A stretch of DNA of 64,000 nucleotides. Source: an alpha proteobacterium AAP38. GTDB taxonomy: Bacteria > Pseudomonadota > Alphaproteobacteria > Azospirillales > Azospirillaceae. The stretch is taken from the NCBI GenBank assembly GCA_001296005.1, contig LJHR01000027.1, forward strand, positions 124,001 to 188,000, read 5' to 3'. This document shows, piece after piece, positions 32,913-42,300 of the stretch (position 1 is its first letter; each line of letters begins with the position of its first letter). A model generated the notes under the pieces. That model searched no databases. It was given only the letters and a program-made list of their open reading frames with translations, and was not told where the DNA came from. A program made the translations under genes and the position numbers.

Positions 32913-33758
32913 CTACCTCGCCGCTACAACCAGTTGTTCCTGCTCGCCCAGACCCTGGATGCCCAGGCGGATACGGTCGCCGGGGACAAGGTATTTCGGC
33001 GGCTTCTGGCCCATGCCGACGCCGGGTGGGGTGCCCGTGGTGACGATGTCGCCGGGCTGCAGGCTCATGAACTGGCTGAGGTAGGAGACAATGAAGCCCG
33101 GCTTGAAGATCATGGTGCGGGTGGAGCCATCCTGATAGCGCTGGCCATTCACCTCCAGCCACATGGATAGATCACCGGGATCACCCACCTCGTCCGCCGT
33201 CACCAGCCACGGTCCGATGGGGCCGAAACTGTCGCAGCCCTTGCCCTTGTCCCAGGTGCCGCCACGGTCCAACTGGAAGGCGCGTTCGGAGACGTCATTG
33301 CAGACGAAATAGCCGGCAATGGCCGCCTGACCCGCCGCCTCGTCCACATAACGGCATTCGGTGCCGATGACGAAGGCCAACTCCACCTCCCAATCCAGTT
33401 TGGTGGAATTGCGCGGCTGAATGACGGGATCGTTGGGGCCGGACAGGGCGCTGGTGGCCTTCATGAACACCACCGGTTCCGCTGGCACGGGCAGGCCGCT
33501 TTCCGCGGCATGGTCGGCATAGTTCAGGCCGATGCACAGGAACTTGCCCGGACGCGCCACACAGGCGCCATACCGTTCCACATTCTCCACTACGGGCAGG
33601 CTGATGGGGTCGATGGCGGCGATGCGGGACAGGGTGTCGGGCGTGACGGCGGAACCGTCAATATCGGCCACCACGCCTGACAGGTCGCGGATGGTACCGT
33701 CGGCGGCCAGAAGGCCCGGCTTTTCAGCGCCGGCGGCGCCGTATCGAAGCAGTTTCAT
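32913..33758 (-). CDS. FAH-family hydrolase, probable 2,4-diketo-3-deoxy-L-fuconate hydrolase
   Basis: A 281-residue FAH-fold enzyme. Metal-binding acids lie at E124 and E126 (KLDWEVELAFVIG), with GLNYADHAAE at 77-86, the CNDVSERAFQ segment and GDIVTTGTPPGVGMG. In the non-phosphorylating L-fucose pathway described in Xanthomonas, a FAH enzyme splits 2,4-diketo-3-deoxy-L-fuconate to pyruvate and L-lactate. This is the last gene of the operon mutarotase - AKR - lactonase - UxaA small - UxaA large - SDR - FAH, the exact position for that step. The assignment rests on family plus context. Confidence 0.88.
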   Translation of the reverse strand: MKLLRYGAAGAEKPGLLAADGTIRDLSGVVADIDGSAVTPDTLSRIAAIDPISLPVVENVERYGACVARPGKFLCIGLNYADHAAESGLPVPAEPVVFMKATSALSGPNDPVIQPRNSTKLDWEVELAFVIGTECRYVDEAAGQAAIAGYFVCNDVSERAFQLDRGGTWDKGKGCDSFGPIGPWLVTADEVGDPGDLSMWLEVNGQRYQDGSTRTMIFKPGFIVSYLSQFMSLQPGDIVTTGTPPGVGMGQKPPKYLVPGDRIRLGIQGLGEQEQLVVAAR

Positions 33759-33788
33759 TGTGGTTTCCTGAAAATGCGGCAGCTTGGG

Positions 33789-34538
33789 TCAGTTGGTCCA
33801 GCCGCCATCGACGACATGAGCTTGGCCCGTGGTGAAGGTACTTTCATCCGACGCCAGATAAAGGGCCAGCGCCGCAATTTCCTGCGGGGCACCCACGCGG
33901 CCCATCGGCTGACGGGCGGTGAAGCTGGCCCAGGCTCCCTCATAATCGCCGGTGGCGCGCAAGCGTTCATGCAGGGACGGGGTGTCGACGGTGCCGGGGC
34001 AGATGGCGTTGACGCGGATGCCCTTGGTCACGAAATCGGCGGCGACGGCGCGGGTCAGGCCCAGGACGGCAGCCTTTGACGCACCATAGATGAAGCGGTT
34101 CGGCACGCCCTTGATGGAACTGGCAACCGAGGACATGTTGATGATCGATCCGCCGCCCCGTTCGATCATGCCGGGCAGGAAGGTGCGGATCATGCGGAAC
34201 ATGGCTTTGACATTGATGTCAAAGGACAGGTCCCATTCATCCTCTGTGCATTCCAGGATATTGCCGCCGGTGACGATGCCGGCACAGTTGAACAGCACAT
34301 CGATTCCACCGATCTCTGCACTGGCCGCCGCGATATCCGCCGGGTCGCGCACATCCAGGCGGCGCGTCTTGCAACCCGACAGGCTTTCCAGGGCGGCGGC
34401 GTTGATATCCGTGGCCCAGACAGTGGCGCCTTCTGCCGCGAACAGTTCGGCGGTGGCGCGACCGATCCCTTGGCCGGCAGCGGTGATCAGGGCGGTCTTT
34501 CCCGCCAGTCTGCCCTTATGGCTCATGATGCCTGTCAT
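33789..34538 (-). CDS. SDR oxidoreductase, probable 2-keto-3-deoxy-L-fuconate dehydrogenase
   Basis: A 249-residue short-chain dehydrogenase with TAAGQGIG (NAD-binding, residues 19-26), NCAGI (84-88), catalytic N109, S137, Y151 and K155 (YGASK). It closely fits the KDF dehydrogenase branch, which oxidises 2-keto-3-deoxy-L-fuconate at C4 with NAD. It lies between the UxaA-type dehydratase and the FAH hydrolase genes. Two ATGs are possible (34538 and 34526), and the ribosome site fits the second at least as well. Confidence 0.9.
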   Translation of the reverse strand: MTGIMSHKGRLAGKTALITAAGQGIGRATAELFAAEGATVWATDINAAALESLSGCKTRRLDVRDPADIAAASAEIGGIDVLFNCAGIVTGGNILECTEDEWDLSFDINVKAMFRMIRTFLPGMIERGGGSIINMSSVASSIKGVPNRFIYGASKAAVLGLTRAVAADFVTKGIRVNAICPGTVDTPSLHERLRATGDYEGAWASFTARQPMGRVGAPQEIAALALYLASDESTFTTGQAHVVDGGWTN

Positions 34539-34547
34539 GGTTCCGGT

Positions 34548-35744
34548 TCAACGGGGAAAGCAGCCAGGCCCCGAGGGCTCGAACGCCTTATAGGTCAGGA
34601 TGAATTCGCGGTGGCCCATGGCTTCGGATTTGGTTTCCGCCCCACCGGCCACCGCCTGGATCATATCCACAATCTGTGCACCGACACTGTGCAATGTCGC
34701 AGACCCGTCGAAGATGGCGCCGGCATTGATGTCCATATCCTCGCCCATGCGCTGCCAGGTTTCGGGATTGCCGGTGATCTTGATGACGGGGGCGATGGCC
34801 GATCCCACCACCGATCCGCGCCCCGTGGTGAACAGGGTCAGATGCGCGCCGCTGGCAATCATCTCCACAATCTCTGCATTGTCGGAAATGTTGGGGAAGC
34901 CGAAACGCGGCTCCCCGTCCGGCACCACATCCATCAGGTACAGACCAGGGGTGGTGGGCCGTTCCGGCGGCTTGATCACGCCGACAATAGGACGGCTGCC
35001 GGATTTGACATAGGCACCGGCCGATTTCTCCTCCTGCGAGGACAGCCCGCCTTCGGCATTGCCGGGGGCAAAACTGCCGAAACCCATGGTGCGGTAATAG
35101 GTTTCAGCCTTGGTGATGGAGGCCACGATGGCATCGGCCACCGATGGGCTGGCAGCGCGGTGGGCCATCGGCCCCTCGCACCCGATCATCTCCCCCGTCT
35201 CCTCAAAGATGCAGGTGGCGCCGGCATCGACCAGACGGTCAAAGGCACGGCCCACGGCGGGATTGGCCGTAATGCCGCTGGTCCCGTCTGACCCGCCGCA
35301 GATGGTGCCCACCACCAGATCGGACAGGGCCAGGGGTACGCGTACCCGACTGGCCGTCATCTGTGCCTGAACCCGCGCCACGGCGGCACGGCCCTGCTCA
35401 ATGGCGGTACGCGTGCCGCCCACCTGCTGGATCACGATGGTTTCAACGGGGCGTCCATGGGCGGCGGCATGGGCGGCCACCCCCTCGCGGTCAAAGCTTT
35501 CGCATCCCAGCGAAACCAGGATGACGCCGCCAACATTGGGATGGGCGACCAACGCCTTCATCATCCGTCGCGCGTAATCATTGGGGTAACAGCCTGGAAA
35601 CCCCACCAGATGCACCTGTGGGTCATCGGCCAGATCCACGATCCGCCGGGCCGCATGGTGGGCGCATTCCACCAGATAGGCCACGATCAGTGCATCACGG
35701 ATGCCCTTGCGCCCATCGGGCCGCAGATAGCCTTGCGCGTTCAT
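34548..35744 (-). CDS. UxaA-type dehydratase, large (catalytic) subunit, probable L-fuconate dehydratase
   Basis: A 398-residue altronate-dehydratase-like C-terminal (UxaA large) domain, with GFPGCYPNDYARR, VSLGCESFDREG, ICGGSDGTSGITANP and LFTTGRGSVVGSA, cysteine-rich signatures of this iron-dependent family. It is encoded separately from the SAF small subunit, as in the split Cj0482/Cj0483 pair of the Campylobacter jejuni fucose locus. In context it should dehydrate L-fuconate to 2-keto-3-deoxy-L-fuconate, replacing the enolase-family FucD of Xanthomonas. A role on L-galactonate or altronate cannot be excluded. Confidence 0.88.
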   Translation of the reverse strand: MNAQGYLRPDGRKGIRDALIVAYLVECAHHAARRIVDLADDPQVHLVGFPGCYPNDYARRMMKALVAHPNVGGVILVSLGCESFDREGVAAHAAAHGRPVETIVIQQVGGTRTAIEQGRAAVARVQAQMTASRVRVPLALSDLVVGTICGGSDGTSGITANPAVGRAFDRLVDAGATCIFEETGEMIGCEGPMAHRAASPSVADAIVASITKAETYYRTMGFGSFAPGNAEGGLSSQEEKSAGAYVKSGSRPIVGVIKPPERPTTPGLYLMDVVPDGEPRFGFPNISDNAEIVEMIASGAHLTLFTTGRGSVVGSAIAPVIKITGNPETWQRMGEDMDINAGAIFDGSATLHSVGAQIVDMIQAVAGGAETKSEAMGHREFILTYKAFEPSGPGCFPR

Positions 35745-35754
35745 GGCGCCCCCT

Positions 35755-36048
35755 TCAGCCGGTGACCGCGTCGCGCAGATGCGCGCCGATATAGTCGCTT
35801 TTCATGTTGTGCATATGGACCCAGCCGCCTGCCCTGATATCGGCGGTCATCGAGCCGATGGACGCGCCGTATTTTATGACCTTGTCACCGGTGGAAAGGT
35901 CGCGGCGTGCCAGTTTGTGACCCAGGGCCACACGCTGCGCTGCGACGATGTCCGCCCCCTCCACGCGGATATGTTCACCCGCCTCCACCGTCCGGCAGCA
36001 GACAACGACATTATCGTCGCCATGCAGCAGGATTACCGCCGGTGCCAT
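35755..36048 (-). CDS. UxaA-type dehydratase, small SAF-domain subunit
   Basis: A 97-residue SAF/UxaA N-terminal domain protein: LLHGDDNVVVCCRTVEAGEH ... LGHKLARRDLSTGDKVIKYG ... AGGWVHMHNMKS, where the GxxVHxHN element is the family hallmark. The ATG at 36048 overlaps the stop of the lactonase gene (TGATG). It lies 10 bp before the large-subunit gene; the two should form one enzyme. Confidence 0.88.
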   Translation of the reverse strand: MAPAVILLHGDDNVVVCCRTVEAGEHIRVEGADIVAAQRVALGHKLARRDLSTGDKVIKYGASIGSMTADIRAGGWVHMHNMKSDYIGAHLRDAVTG

Positions 36049-36881
36049 CACGCCCCCTCCAGCCTGTAAGTACGTGCGGCATTGCCGCCCATGATCGCGG
36101 TCGCCGCGCCGGCATCCAGCCGGGCCAGTAACGCCTGGGTCAGCGCGTGCCAGCGGTGATAGGACCCGGCCAGGTCCAGCACCGGCCAGTCACTGCCCCA
36201 GATCAGCCGATCCGGCCCGAACAGGTCCAGCAGTTCCGCCATCCTGTCCAGAATGGCTGCATCATCCGTGCCGGGCACCATTTCCGTCAGCAGGCCCGAC
36301 AGTTTACAGGTGACATTGCCACATTGGGCGGCGGCGGCCATGTCCCGGCGCCAGCCAGGGATGGGGCCTATGCCGATCGGGCCCTTGGCCCCATGGTCGA
36401 TGATGATGGGCAGATCGGGGTAACGCCGGGCCAGTTCAGCGACACAGGTCAGTTGCGGCGGCATTACCAGCGCATCGAAGGTCAGGCCCGATACCTGCAA
36501 GGCCTCAAGCCCTGCGGCCCGTTGGGAGCCGAGTATCCAGGCGGGATCGTCAATATCCTGCAGCATGGGCCGGATGCCGATGAACTTCGCCTGCGCCCGC
36601 CGCCGTGCAATCTGATCGGTAATGTCTGGCGCATCCAGATCGACCCAGCCGACCACCCCCTTGATCCAGGGGGTGGCCGTCGCCAGTCCCATCAGGAAAT
36701 CCGTTTCCGCAACCGTGGGTGCCGCCTGGACTAGGATGGTGGCGTCAATGCCGGCACCATCCAGCAGGGGACGCAGGTCCGCCGGCAAGATCGGACGGTA
36801 CAGTCTGGGCAGGGCCGGGGTCAGCCAGCCATAATCGCCGCGCGCTGGGTCCCAGAAATGCTGATGCGCGTCGATGATCAT
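36048..36881 (-). CDS. Amidohydrolase, probable L-fuconolactonase (COG3618)
   Basis: A 277-residue amidohydrolase-superfamily lactonase. It has the N-terminal metal motif IDAHQHFWDP (residues 3-12), LTCVAELARRYPDLPIIIDH, and the C-terminal IWGSDWPVLDLAGSY containing the conserved Asp. COG3618 includes characterised L-fucono-1,5-lactonases and galactonolactonases, which open the sugar lactone to the free acid. It overlaps both neighbours by a few bases, between the aldo-keto dehydrogenase that makes the lactone and the dehydratase that consumes the acid. Confidence 0.9.
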   Translation of the reverse strand: MIIDAHQHFWDPARGDYGWLTPALPRLYRPILPADLRPLLDGAGIDATILVQAAPTVAETDFLMGLATATPWIKGVVGWVDLDAPDITDQIARRRAQAKFIGIRPMLQDIDDPAWILGSQRAAGLEALQVSGLTFDALVMPPQLTCVAELARRYPDLPIIIDHGAKGPIGIGPIPGWRRDMAAAAQCGNVTCKLSGLLTEMVPGTDDAAILDRMAELLDLFGPDRLIWGSDWPVLDLAGSYHRWHALTQALLARLDAGAATAIMGGNAARTYRLEGA

Positions 36882-37918
36882 CGCACGGACCCCATCACCG
36901 ATGGGATGGGAGCATCGGGCCGCAGCAGGCCCAGAAGCCGCAGCTCCGACCAGAAATCCGCTGGTATCGGTGCCTCATACAACTGCCGGATTGCCCGCAC
37001 CCGGTCAGGTGTGTCCAGGCCGGGAATGACGCTGGCCACAACCGGATGGGAAAGCACGAATTGCAGGGCAGCGGCCGGAAGGGTGACACCATACCGCTCG
37101 CATGCATCCTCAATCCGGCCCACCCGTTCCAGGATGTCCGGCGGGGCGGGCGCATAATTGTAGTATCCCGCACTGTCACCGCGCGTGCCGGTCGCCAGGA
37201 TGCCGGAATTGAAGATGCCGCCCAGGATCAGGCTGACACCGCGACGGGCACAGAGGGGGATCAGGTCATCCAACGCGCCCTGTTCCAGCAGCGTGTAACG
37301 CCCGGCCAGCAGGATCACGTCCAGATCGGCCCGATCCAGACAATCCAGACAGGCCTGTACCTCATTCACGCCGAGGCCGAAGGCCGTGATCGACCCCTCC
37401 GCCCGCAACCGTTCCAGTGCGTGGAAACCGCTGCCTGTCGTCAATTGCGCCATCATGGCGCTGTTCGCATCGCCATGGGTCACCGCACCGATATCATGGA
37501 CATAAAGGATGTCCACCCGCGCCAGCCCCAGCCGCTGCAACGACGCCTCGTGCGAGCGCAGAATGCCATCATGGCTGTAATCGTAAACCGGGCGGAAGGG
37601 CAGGGCGGAGCGGAAGCCGCACCGTTCCCGATCGTCTATGACACCGGTGTCGGCAACCAGCCGTCGCCCCACCTTCGTGGACAGAACCACGTTGGTGCGC
37701 CCACGCACCGCGTCCCCCACCCGCCGTTCCGACAGGCCAAAACCATAATAGGGTGCCGTATCAATATGCGTCAGTCCTGAATCCAGGGCTGTGGACAGGG
37801 TGGCGCGGGCCTGTTCGTCCCCCACGGGGTGGTACAGATTACCCATAGGGGCGGCGCCGAAACCGATTTCCGGCACCGTTAGCGCGGTGCGCCCGACGCG
37901 GCGGCGGGGCAATGTCAT
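36878..37918 (-). CDS. Aldo/keto reductase, probable L-fucose dehydrogenase
   Basis: A 346-residue aldo-keto reductase of the D-threo-aldose 1-dehydrogenase/L-galactose dehydrogenase type: LTHIDTAPYYGFGLSERRVG with the catalytic Tyr, LSTKVGR with the Lys, and DILYVHDIG with the His. The family oxidises L-fucose or L-galactose at C1 to the lactone with NAD(P). It overlaps the mutarotase gene by 4 bp at its start and the lactonase by 4 bp at its end, giving the expected reaction order on the mRNA. Confidence 0.91.
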   Translation of the reverse strand: MTLPRRRVGRTALTVPEIGFGAAPMGNLYHPVGDEQARATLSTALDSGLTHIDTAPYYGFGLSERRVGDAVRGRTNVVLSTKVGRRLVADTGVIDDRERCGFRSALPFRPVYDYSHDGILRSHEASLQRLGLARVDILYVHDIGAVTHGDANSAMMAQLTTGSGFHALERLRAEGSITAFGLGVNEVQACLDCLDRADLDVILLAGRYTLLEQGALDDLIPLCARRGVSLILGGIFNSGILATGTRGDSAGYYNYAPAPPDILERVGRIEDACERYGVTLPAAALQFVLSHPVVASVIPGLDTPDRVRAIRQLYEAPIPADFWSELRLLGLLRPDAPIPSVMGSVR

Positions 37919-38277
37919 TCCATCCCCCCGGCTAATGGTTCATGCTGTGAAAGATCGAAGATGGGCTGCATCGGGCGCCATTTCTCCCCCGCTTGCGCTG
38001 CCGGCAGCGCCTTCTGGAAACGCCACATTAGCGTTTCCCAACGGGATACGGCTTCGTCCTGGGCGGCTGGGGTGGGGCGGGGATAGTCATCCGTGACCTC
38101 TGCTACCATGACCATCCGGTCATCCACCCGCCAAATCTGCATCTCCACCACACCGGACGCCCGGATATGGTCCAGAACCTCTGGCCAGACGCCGCCAGGC
38201 CGATGCAAATTTTCATAGTCGGCAATCAGTGCGGCATCCGACACAAGGTCGAGCGCCAGAACCAGACGGCGGGTCAT
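37915..38277 (-). CDS. RhaM-type sugar mutarotase
   Basis: A 120-residue L-rhamnose-mutarotase-family (DUF718) protein: LVLALDLVSDAALIADYENLH, VWPEVLDHIRASGVVEMQIW, and WETLMWRFQKALP with the conserved Trp. It would speed up anomer exchange of L-fucose before oxidation. The ATG at 38277 is preferred over the TTG 24 bases upstream, because it overlaps (ATGA) the stop of a 10-codon leader ORF that has an excellent ribosome site. Confidence 0.86.
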   Translation of the reverse strand: MTRRLVLALDLVSDAALIADYENLHRPGGVWPEVLDHIRASGVVEMQIWRVDDRMVMVAEVTDDYPRPTPAAQDEAVSRWETLMWRFQKALPAAQAGEKWRPMQPIFDLSQHEPLAGGME

Positions 38278-38306
38278 TTCCCGCCCCCGATATGGCTCCA
38301 AAGCAT
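38274..38306 (-). CDS. Putative 10-codon leader ORF before the fucose operon
   Basis: An ATG at 38306 preceded, at an 8-nt spacing, by GGGGGAGG opens a 10-codon frame (MLWSHIGGGK). Its TGA overlaps the mutarotase ATG in an ATGA junction. The predicted transcription start lies about 25 bases upstream. The arrangement implies translational coupling and possibly regulation. The peptide resembles nothing I recognise, and chance cannot be excluded for so short a frame. Confidence 0.4.
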   Translation of the reverse strand: MLWSHIGGGK

Positions 38307-38337
38307 GGACACGACCTCCCCCAATTTCTGAGGTGTC

Positions 38338-38366
38338 ATTATCGCTTGTGAAATCATAATCTCAAA
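38338..38366 (-). promoter_or_regulatory. Fucose operon promoter with IclR-type operator
   Basis: On the minus strand TTGAGA (38360-38365) and GATAAT (38338-38343) are 16 bp apart, a good sigma-70-type pair. The imperfect palindrome TTTGAGA-N6-TTTCACA (38347-38366) covers the -35 box and the spacer. It shares its half-sites with the operator at 30473-30496. The IclR gene ends 28 bp upstream, so this promoter sits between regulator and operon. Confidence 0.6.
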
Positions 38367-38393
38367 TAAGAAAATACGGATGATCGGGGGCGA

Positions 38394-39173
38394 TCAGCCC
38401 TTATGGCCCAGAACCGCGGAGATTGCCTGGGTTGCGGCGCGCAGTTCCTGGCGCGCCGCCTCGGTATCCACCTTCTGTGACCCGTCGATCATCTCCATGA
38501 AGGGGATGGTCAGGGCCGCCATGACATCGCCGTTGAAGCCGAAAATCGGTAGGCTGATATCGGTGACGCCAAAGGTTACGGGGCTTTTGCGGCTGTCAAA
38601 GCCCTGAGTCCGGACCTGGGCCAGCGCCTTTTCCAGGGCGGCCCGGTCGCAAGCCGTCCCCTTTGCCGCCTCTGCCAGTTCGATCAGACGGGATGTGCGG
38701 GCAGGGGGAGAGAAGGCCAGTAGGACATGGCCGGAACAACTGCGCAGCAGATCGACGGCGGCCCCCACCTTCAGTGCGAAGCCGCGTGTGCCGGTGCTTT
38801 CCTGGCGGGCGATCACCAGACCCTGGCCGCCATTCACCACCACCAGATGGCAGGATTGTCCCACCGCCGATGCCAGCCGCTCCATCGGCATCAGGGCAGC
38901 GGCAATCAGGTTCTGCGACGGGGTGGCGCGCAAGGCCACATCAAGCAGCTTGTAGGCCACGGTATAGCGGTCGGTCGTTTCCGATTTTTGGAGATAGCCG
39001 TGCATCTCCATGACGATGACGATGCGGAACAGTTCGCCCACCGACCGGCCCAGGATGGCTGACATCTCGCTGATCTGCATGCCCGCCGGTCGGTCGGCCA
39101 GCAGTTCCAGAATTTCAAAGGCCTTTTCCAGGGCGGGGGCCGCGTAGGTGCCTTTCAATCCGGGACGGGACAT
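38394..39173 (-). CDS. IclR-family transcriptional regulator (fucose locus)
   Basis: A 259-residue IclR protein. The N-terminal winged helix (about residues 12-70) has ALEKAFEILELLADRPAGM and a SVGELFRIVIVMEMHGYLQK recognition region. The effector domain (about 80-255) has SAVGQSCHLVVVNGGQGLVIAR and GVTDISLPIFGFNGDVMAALTI. The ATG at 39173 with AAAGGA six bases upstream is preferred to one 60 bases earlier. It should control the downstream fucose catabolic operon and the Zn-ADH/fucP operon through related boxes, probably sensing fucose, fuconate or a keto-deoxy intermediate. Confidence 0.9.
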   Translation of the reverse strand: MSRPGLKGTYAAPALEKAFEILELLADRPAGMQISEMSAILGRSVGELFRIVIVMEMHGYLQKSETTDRYTVAYKLLDVALRATPSQNLIAAALMPMERLASAVGQSCHLVVVNGGQGLVIARQESTGTRGFALKVGAAVDLLRSCSGHVLLAFSPPARTSRLIELAEAAKGTACDRAALEKALAQVRTQGFDSRKSPVTFGVTDISLPIFGFNGDVMAALTIPFMEMIDGSQKVDTEAARQELRAATQAISAVLGHKG

Positions 39174-39274
39174 GGATGATCCTTTCACCAACCGGCCATC
39201 GCGAATGCCAGTTCTCTGTCGGGACAAAGCCATACACCGGGCGAACCGGTTTTTGAAGCCGGGTGGTGTCCACC

Positions 39275-39312
39275 AAAAAATTGGCCCCGTCCCTGTTCCC
39301 AGGGACGGGGCC
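39275..39312 (-). terminator. Rho-independent terminator after large TonB receptor
   Basis: A perfect 13-bp stem (GGCCCCGTCCCTG / CAGGGACGGGGCC) with a TTCC loop is followed on the minus strand by AATTTTTTGG. It is a textbook intrinsic terminator, separating the receptor gene from the iclR gene. Confidence 0.85.
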
Positions 39313-39353
39313 AGTGATCTCGCGGGGAAGGAATTCAGCCCGCGGGAGGGAGA

Positions 39354-42300
39354 TTAGAACCGGACGCGGGTACCGACGCGGAAGATACGCCCGGAGCTGC
39401 CATACTGCGTAACAGCCTCCTGGCCTTCATAGGCGTAGCGGTCGCTGGTCTGGTTGGTCAGATTAAGGCCTTCCGCCGTCACCGTGATCAGGTCGGTCAG
39501 CTTGTAGCTGATCGATGCATCGATATTGGTGGTCGAACGGCTAAAGACGAAATCGTTGATCAGCGGGCTGTCGCACGCCGTGCCCTGCGTGGCCGGGCTG
39601 GTCGGCACCGGTGTTTGCAGGCCGGGAGCACAGGCACCAGCGGCGATGGGATAGGCCGTGCTGTAGCCCTTGCGCTGCGCCACCGAGACACGAGCGCGGA
39701 AATCGTCCGTTTCATAGTAGAGCGTGGCGTTGAAGGCGTCGGGCGACACGTTAAGGAACGGGCCCGTCGCGATGGTCGGGGCCACGGTGGCCGTGCCGGG
39801 GTCCAGGATGTATTTCAGCTTGCTCTTGATATGGGTGTAGTTGAACTGCGTGCCGAAATCGGACCAGAATTCCGGCAGGAAGGTGAAGTCCATCTGGAAG
39901 CTGGCCTCAAAACCGCGCAGCCAGCCGCCGGGTGCGTCGCGGTACTGACGGGCTGTGAACTCATATCCGGCATCCAGATAGGCCAGTTGCTGGGCATTGG
40001 TGAAACCGGCGCGGATGGCCTGGATCCCTTCTTCGTCCAGGAAGTCGGACAGCTTGGCTGAATACAGCACGGTCTGGGGGAAGCTGCTGATATCCTTGCT
40101 GAAACCAGCGATGGAGATCAGGCCACCCGGCTGGAAATACCATTCGACGCTGGCATCGAAATTATCCGAGCGGAAAGGCTTCAGCTTGGGATTGCCGATG
40201 GTCAGCGTGGCACCCGTCGTGGCGCCGGTGTTGGGGATCGATAGGGCCGTAATGGTCGGAGAGAGGTTGCCCAGCAGCGGGCGTGCCATCACCTTGGACG
40301 CACCGAAGCGCAGCAGCACATCGTCGATGGGCTCATACACCATGTTCAGCGAGGGCAGGATGTCGGTATATTTGTTGGAGCCTTTCAGCGGGCGCCCGGC
40401 ATTGCTGTTGCCAAGGCTGTCGACCTCCGTCACAGCGATGCGGGTGCCGACATTGCCACGGAACGGGTTGCCGAACAGTTCCAGGTCCCAGTCGCCCTGC
40501 ACATAGTAGCCGGTATCGCGCTCGGTTACGCTATAACGCTCGCGCCCGCCATTGCGCTTGTTGGTGATGCGCCAGTCGCCCCATTTGTTGACGCAGTTGC
40601 AGGTGAAGTCGAACAGATCGTCGAAGGCCTGGATCGAGGGCACCACAAAGCTGGTCATCGTGCCGTCCGGTACCTTCAGCCCCTGGCCGAAGTCGATAAC
40701 GCGGCTGACGCTGGCGGTGGTGACGCCGGCTTCTTTCAGGGTCGGATTCAGCAGGTCGTTGTTGCGTTCATACTGGTCGGTATTGAACGTGAACTCCTTA
40801 TAGTTCGCGCCAAAGCCCAGGCTGAATTCATCCACGATCTGCCAGTCGAAGTCGATCTTGCCCTGCTTGTAGGTGTTCTTCACGAAGCGCTGATAATTGC
40901 GGATGCCGGAGAAACCTTTCACGGTTTCCCAGTTGGCCGGATCAGCAGCGTCGAACCCGAAATCGATCACCGGCATGGAACCGCCGCCGCGTTCGTCATA
41001 GACGAACAGGCCCTGGCTATCCATGCGGTTGAATTCCACCAGTAAACCCTGGCTGACATTGGTCGATTTCGACATGCCGGTAATGATCCGCATGGTGAAA
41101 TCTTCGCTGAAATCATGATCCAGCTGCAATGAACCCTGGTGGAACTTGGTCACATAGTGGCTCTGGTCCGCAGCGGAACGGAAATCCACATTCCGCAGAA
41201 CCAGATAATCAGCCAAGCCGTTGGTTACATTGGCATCCAGAACGTCCACCGCAGGCCGACCGATCAACGCGCCACGAAAGGCCAGTCGATTGCTGGACGG
41301 GATGTAACCCACCGAACTGGGGTTGTTGTAATAGTCGTAGGGGTCGAGATTATAGGGGTTGGTCGAGAAGATGTTGGCATTAGTCGGGGTGGTGGTGCCC
41401 GGCACCACGGCGGCCGAACCCAGGATCGACGTCACCCGCTGACCCGATGCGTTGAAGGCCGTGGTAAAGGCCGGCGTGGAGCCGTAAAGCTGCTGGCCGC
41501 AATCCTGCCCCGGGACCAGATCACTGCCGGCATTGGGCACGCACAGACCAGGATACAGTGCGCGGGCCGCAACAGGGGTCAGCGAATTGCTGGCGGTGTT
41601 ATAGGTGGCGTTGGTGTTGTTGCGGTTCAGGCCGACGCTGGACACCTGATTGTAGGTGGACAGGTTCTCCAGCCGGGAATAGGCGCCGTCAATCGACAGC
41701 TTGGTGTCGTCATTCACCTGCCACTGATATGCTGCGGTCAGGCCCAGCCGTTCCTGCTTCACATCCTGCTGTTCGATGGAGGCCAGGGCCGGAATGCGGA
41801 CCAGACTGTCATTGAAGCGGCCCGGCGTGTTGTAGGGCGCGCCGGGATACAGCTTGGCGTAGGCCGCGGGGTCTGACCCTGTCTGATAGGCGATGGCATC
41901 GGGATTGGTGATCGCGCTGCCGAAGCTGGTGCCCACCGGAGCGGAGAAGCCGGCCCGTTGGGGATTTTCATCACCCGCCCATTGCGAGCCGCGATAGAGA
42001 TAGTCGGACTGGCCCGGGCTGCGGCGGAACTGGTCGATTTCGTTCACCGATTTGGAATAGGCACCGGAAATCAGGATGCCCATCGTATTGTCGTTGAACA
42101 GGTGTGACAGAAGGCCCGCCGTGCGCGGGTTGATCTTCTTGGAGTTCTGATTGTAGCTGCCTTCCGTCGACAGCGCGTAGGTGTCCTTCTTGTAGTCGAA
42201 GGGACGGCCCGTCTGCAGGTCGATGGTGGCGCCCAGCGAGCCTTCATCCGTTTCGGCCGACGGTGACTTCTGCACCTTCAGCGACGAAAACAGCTCGGAA

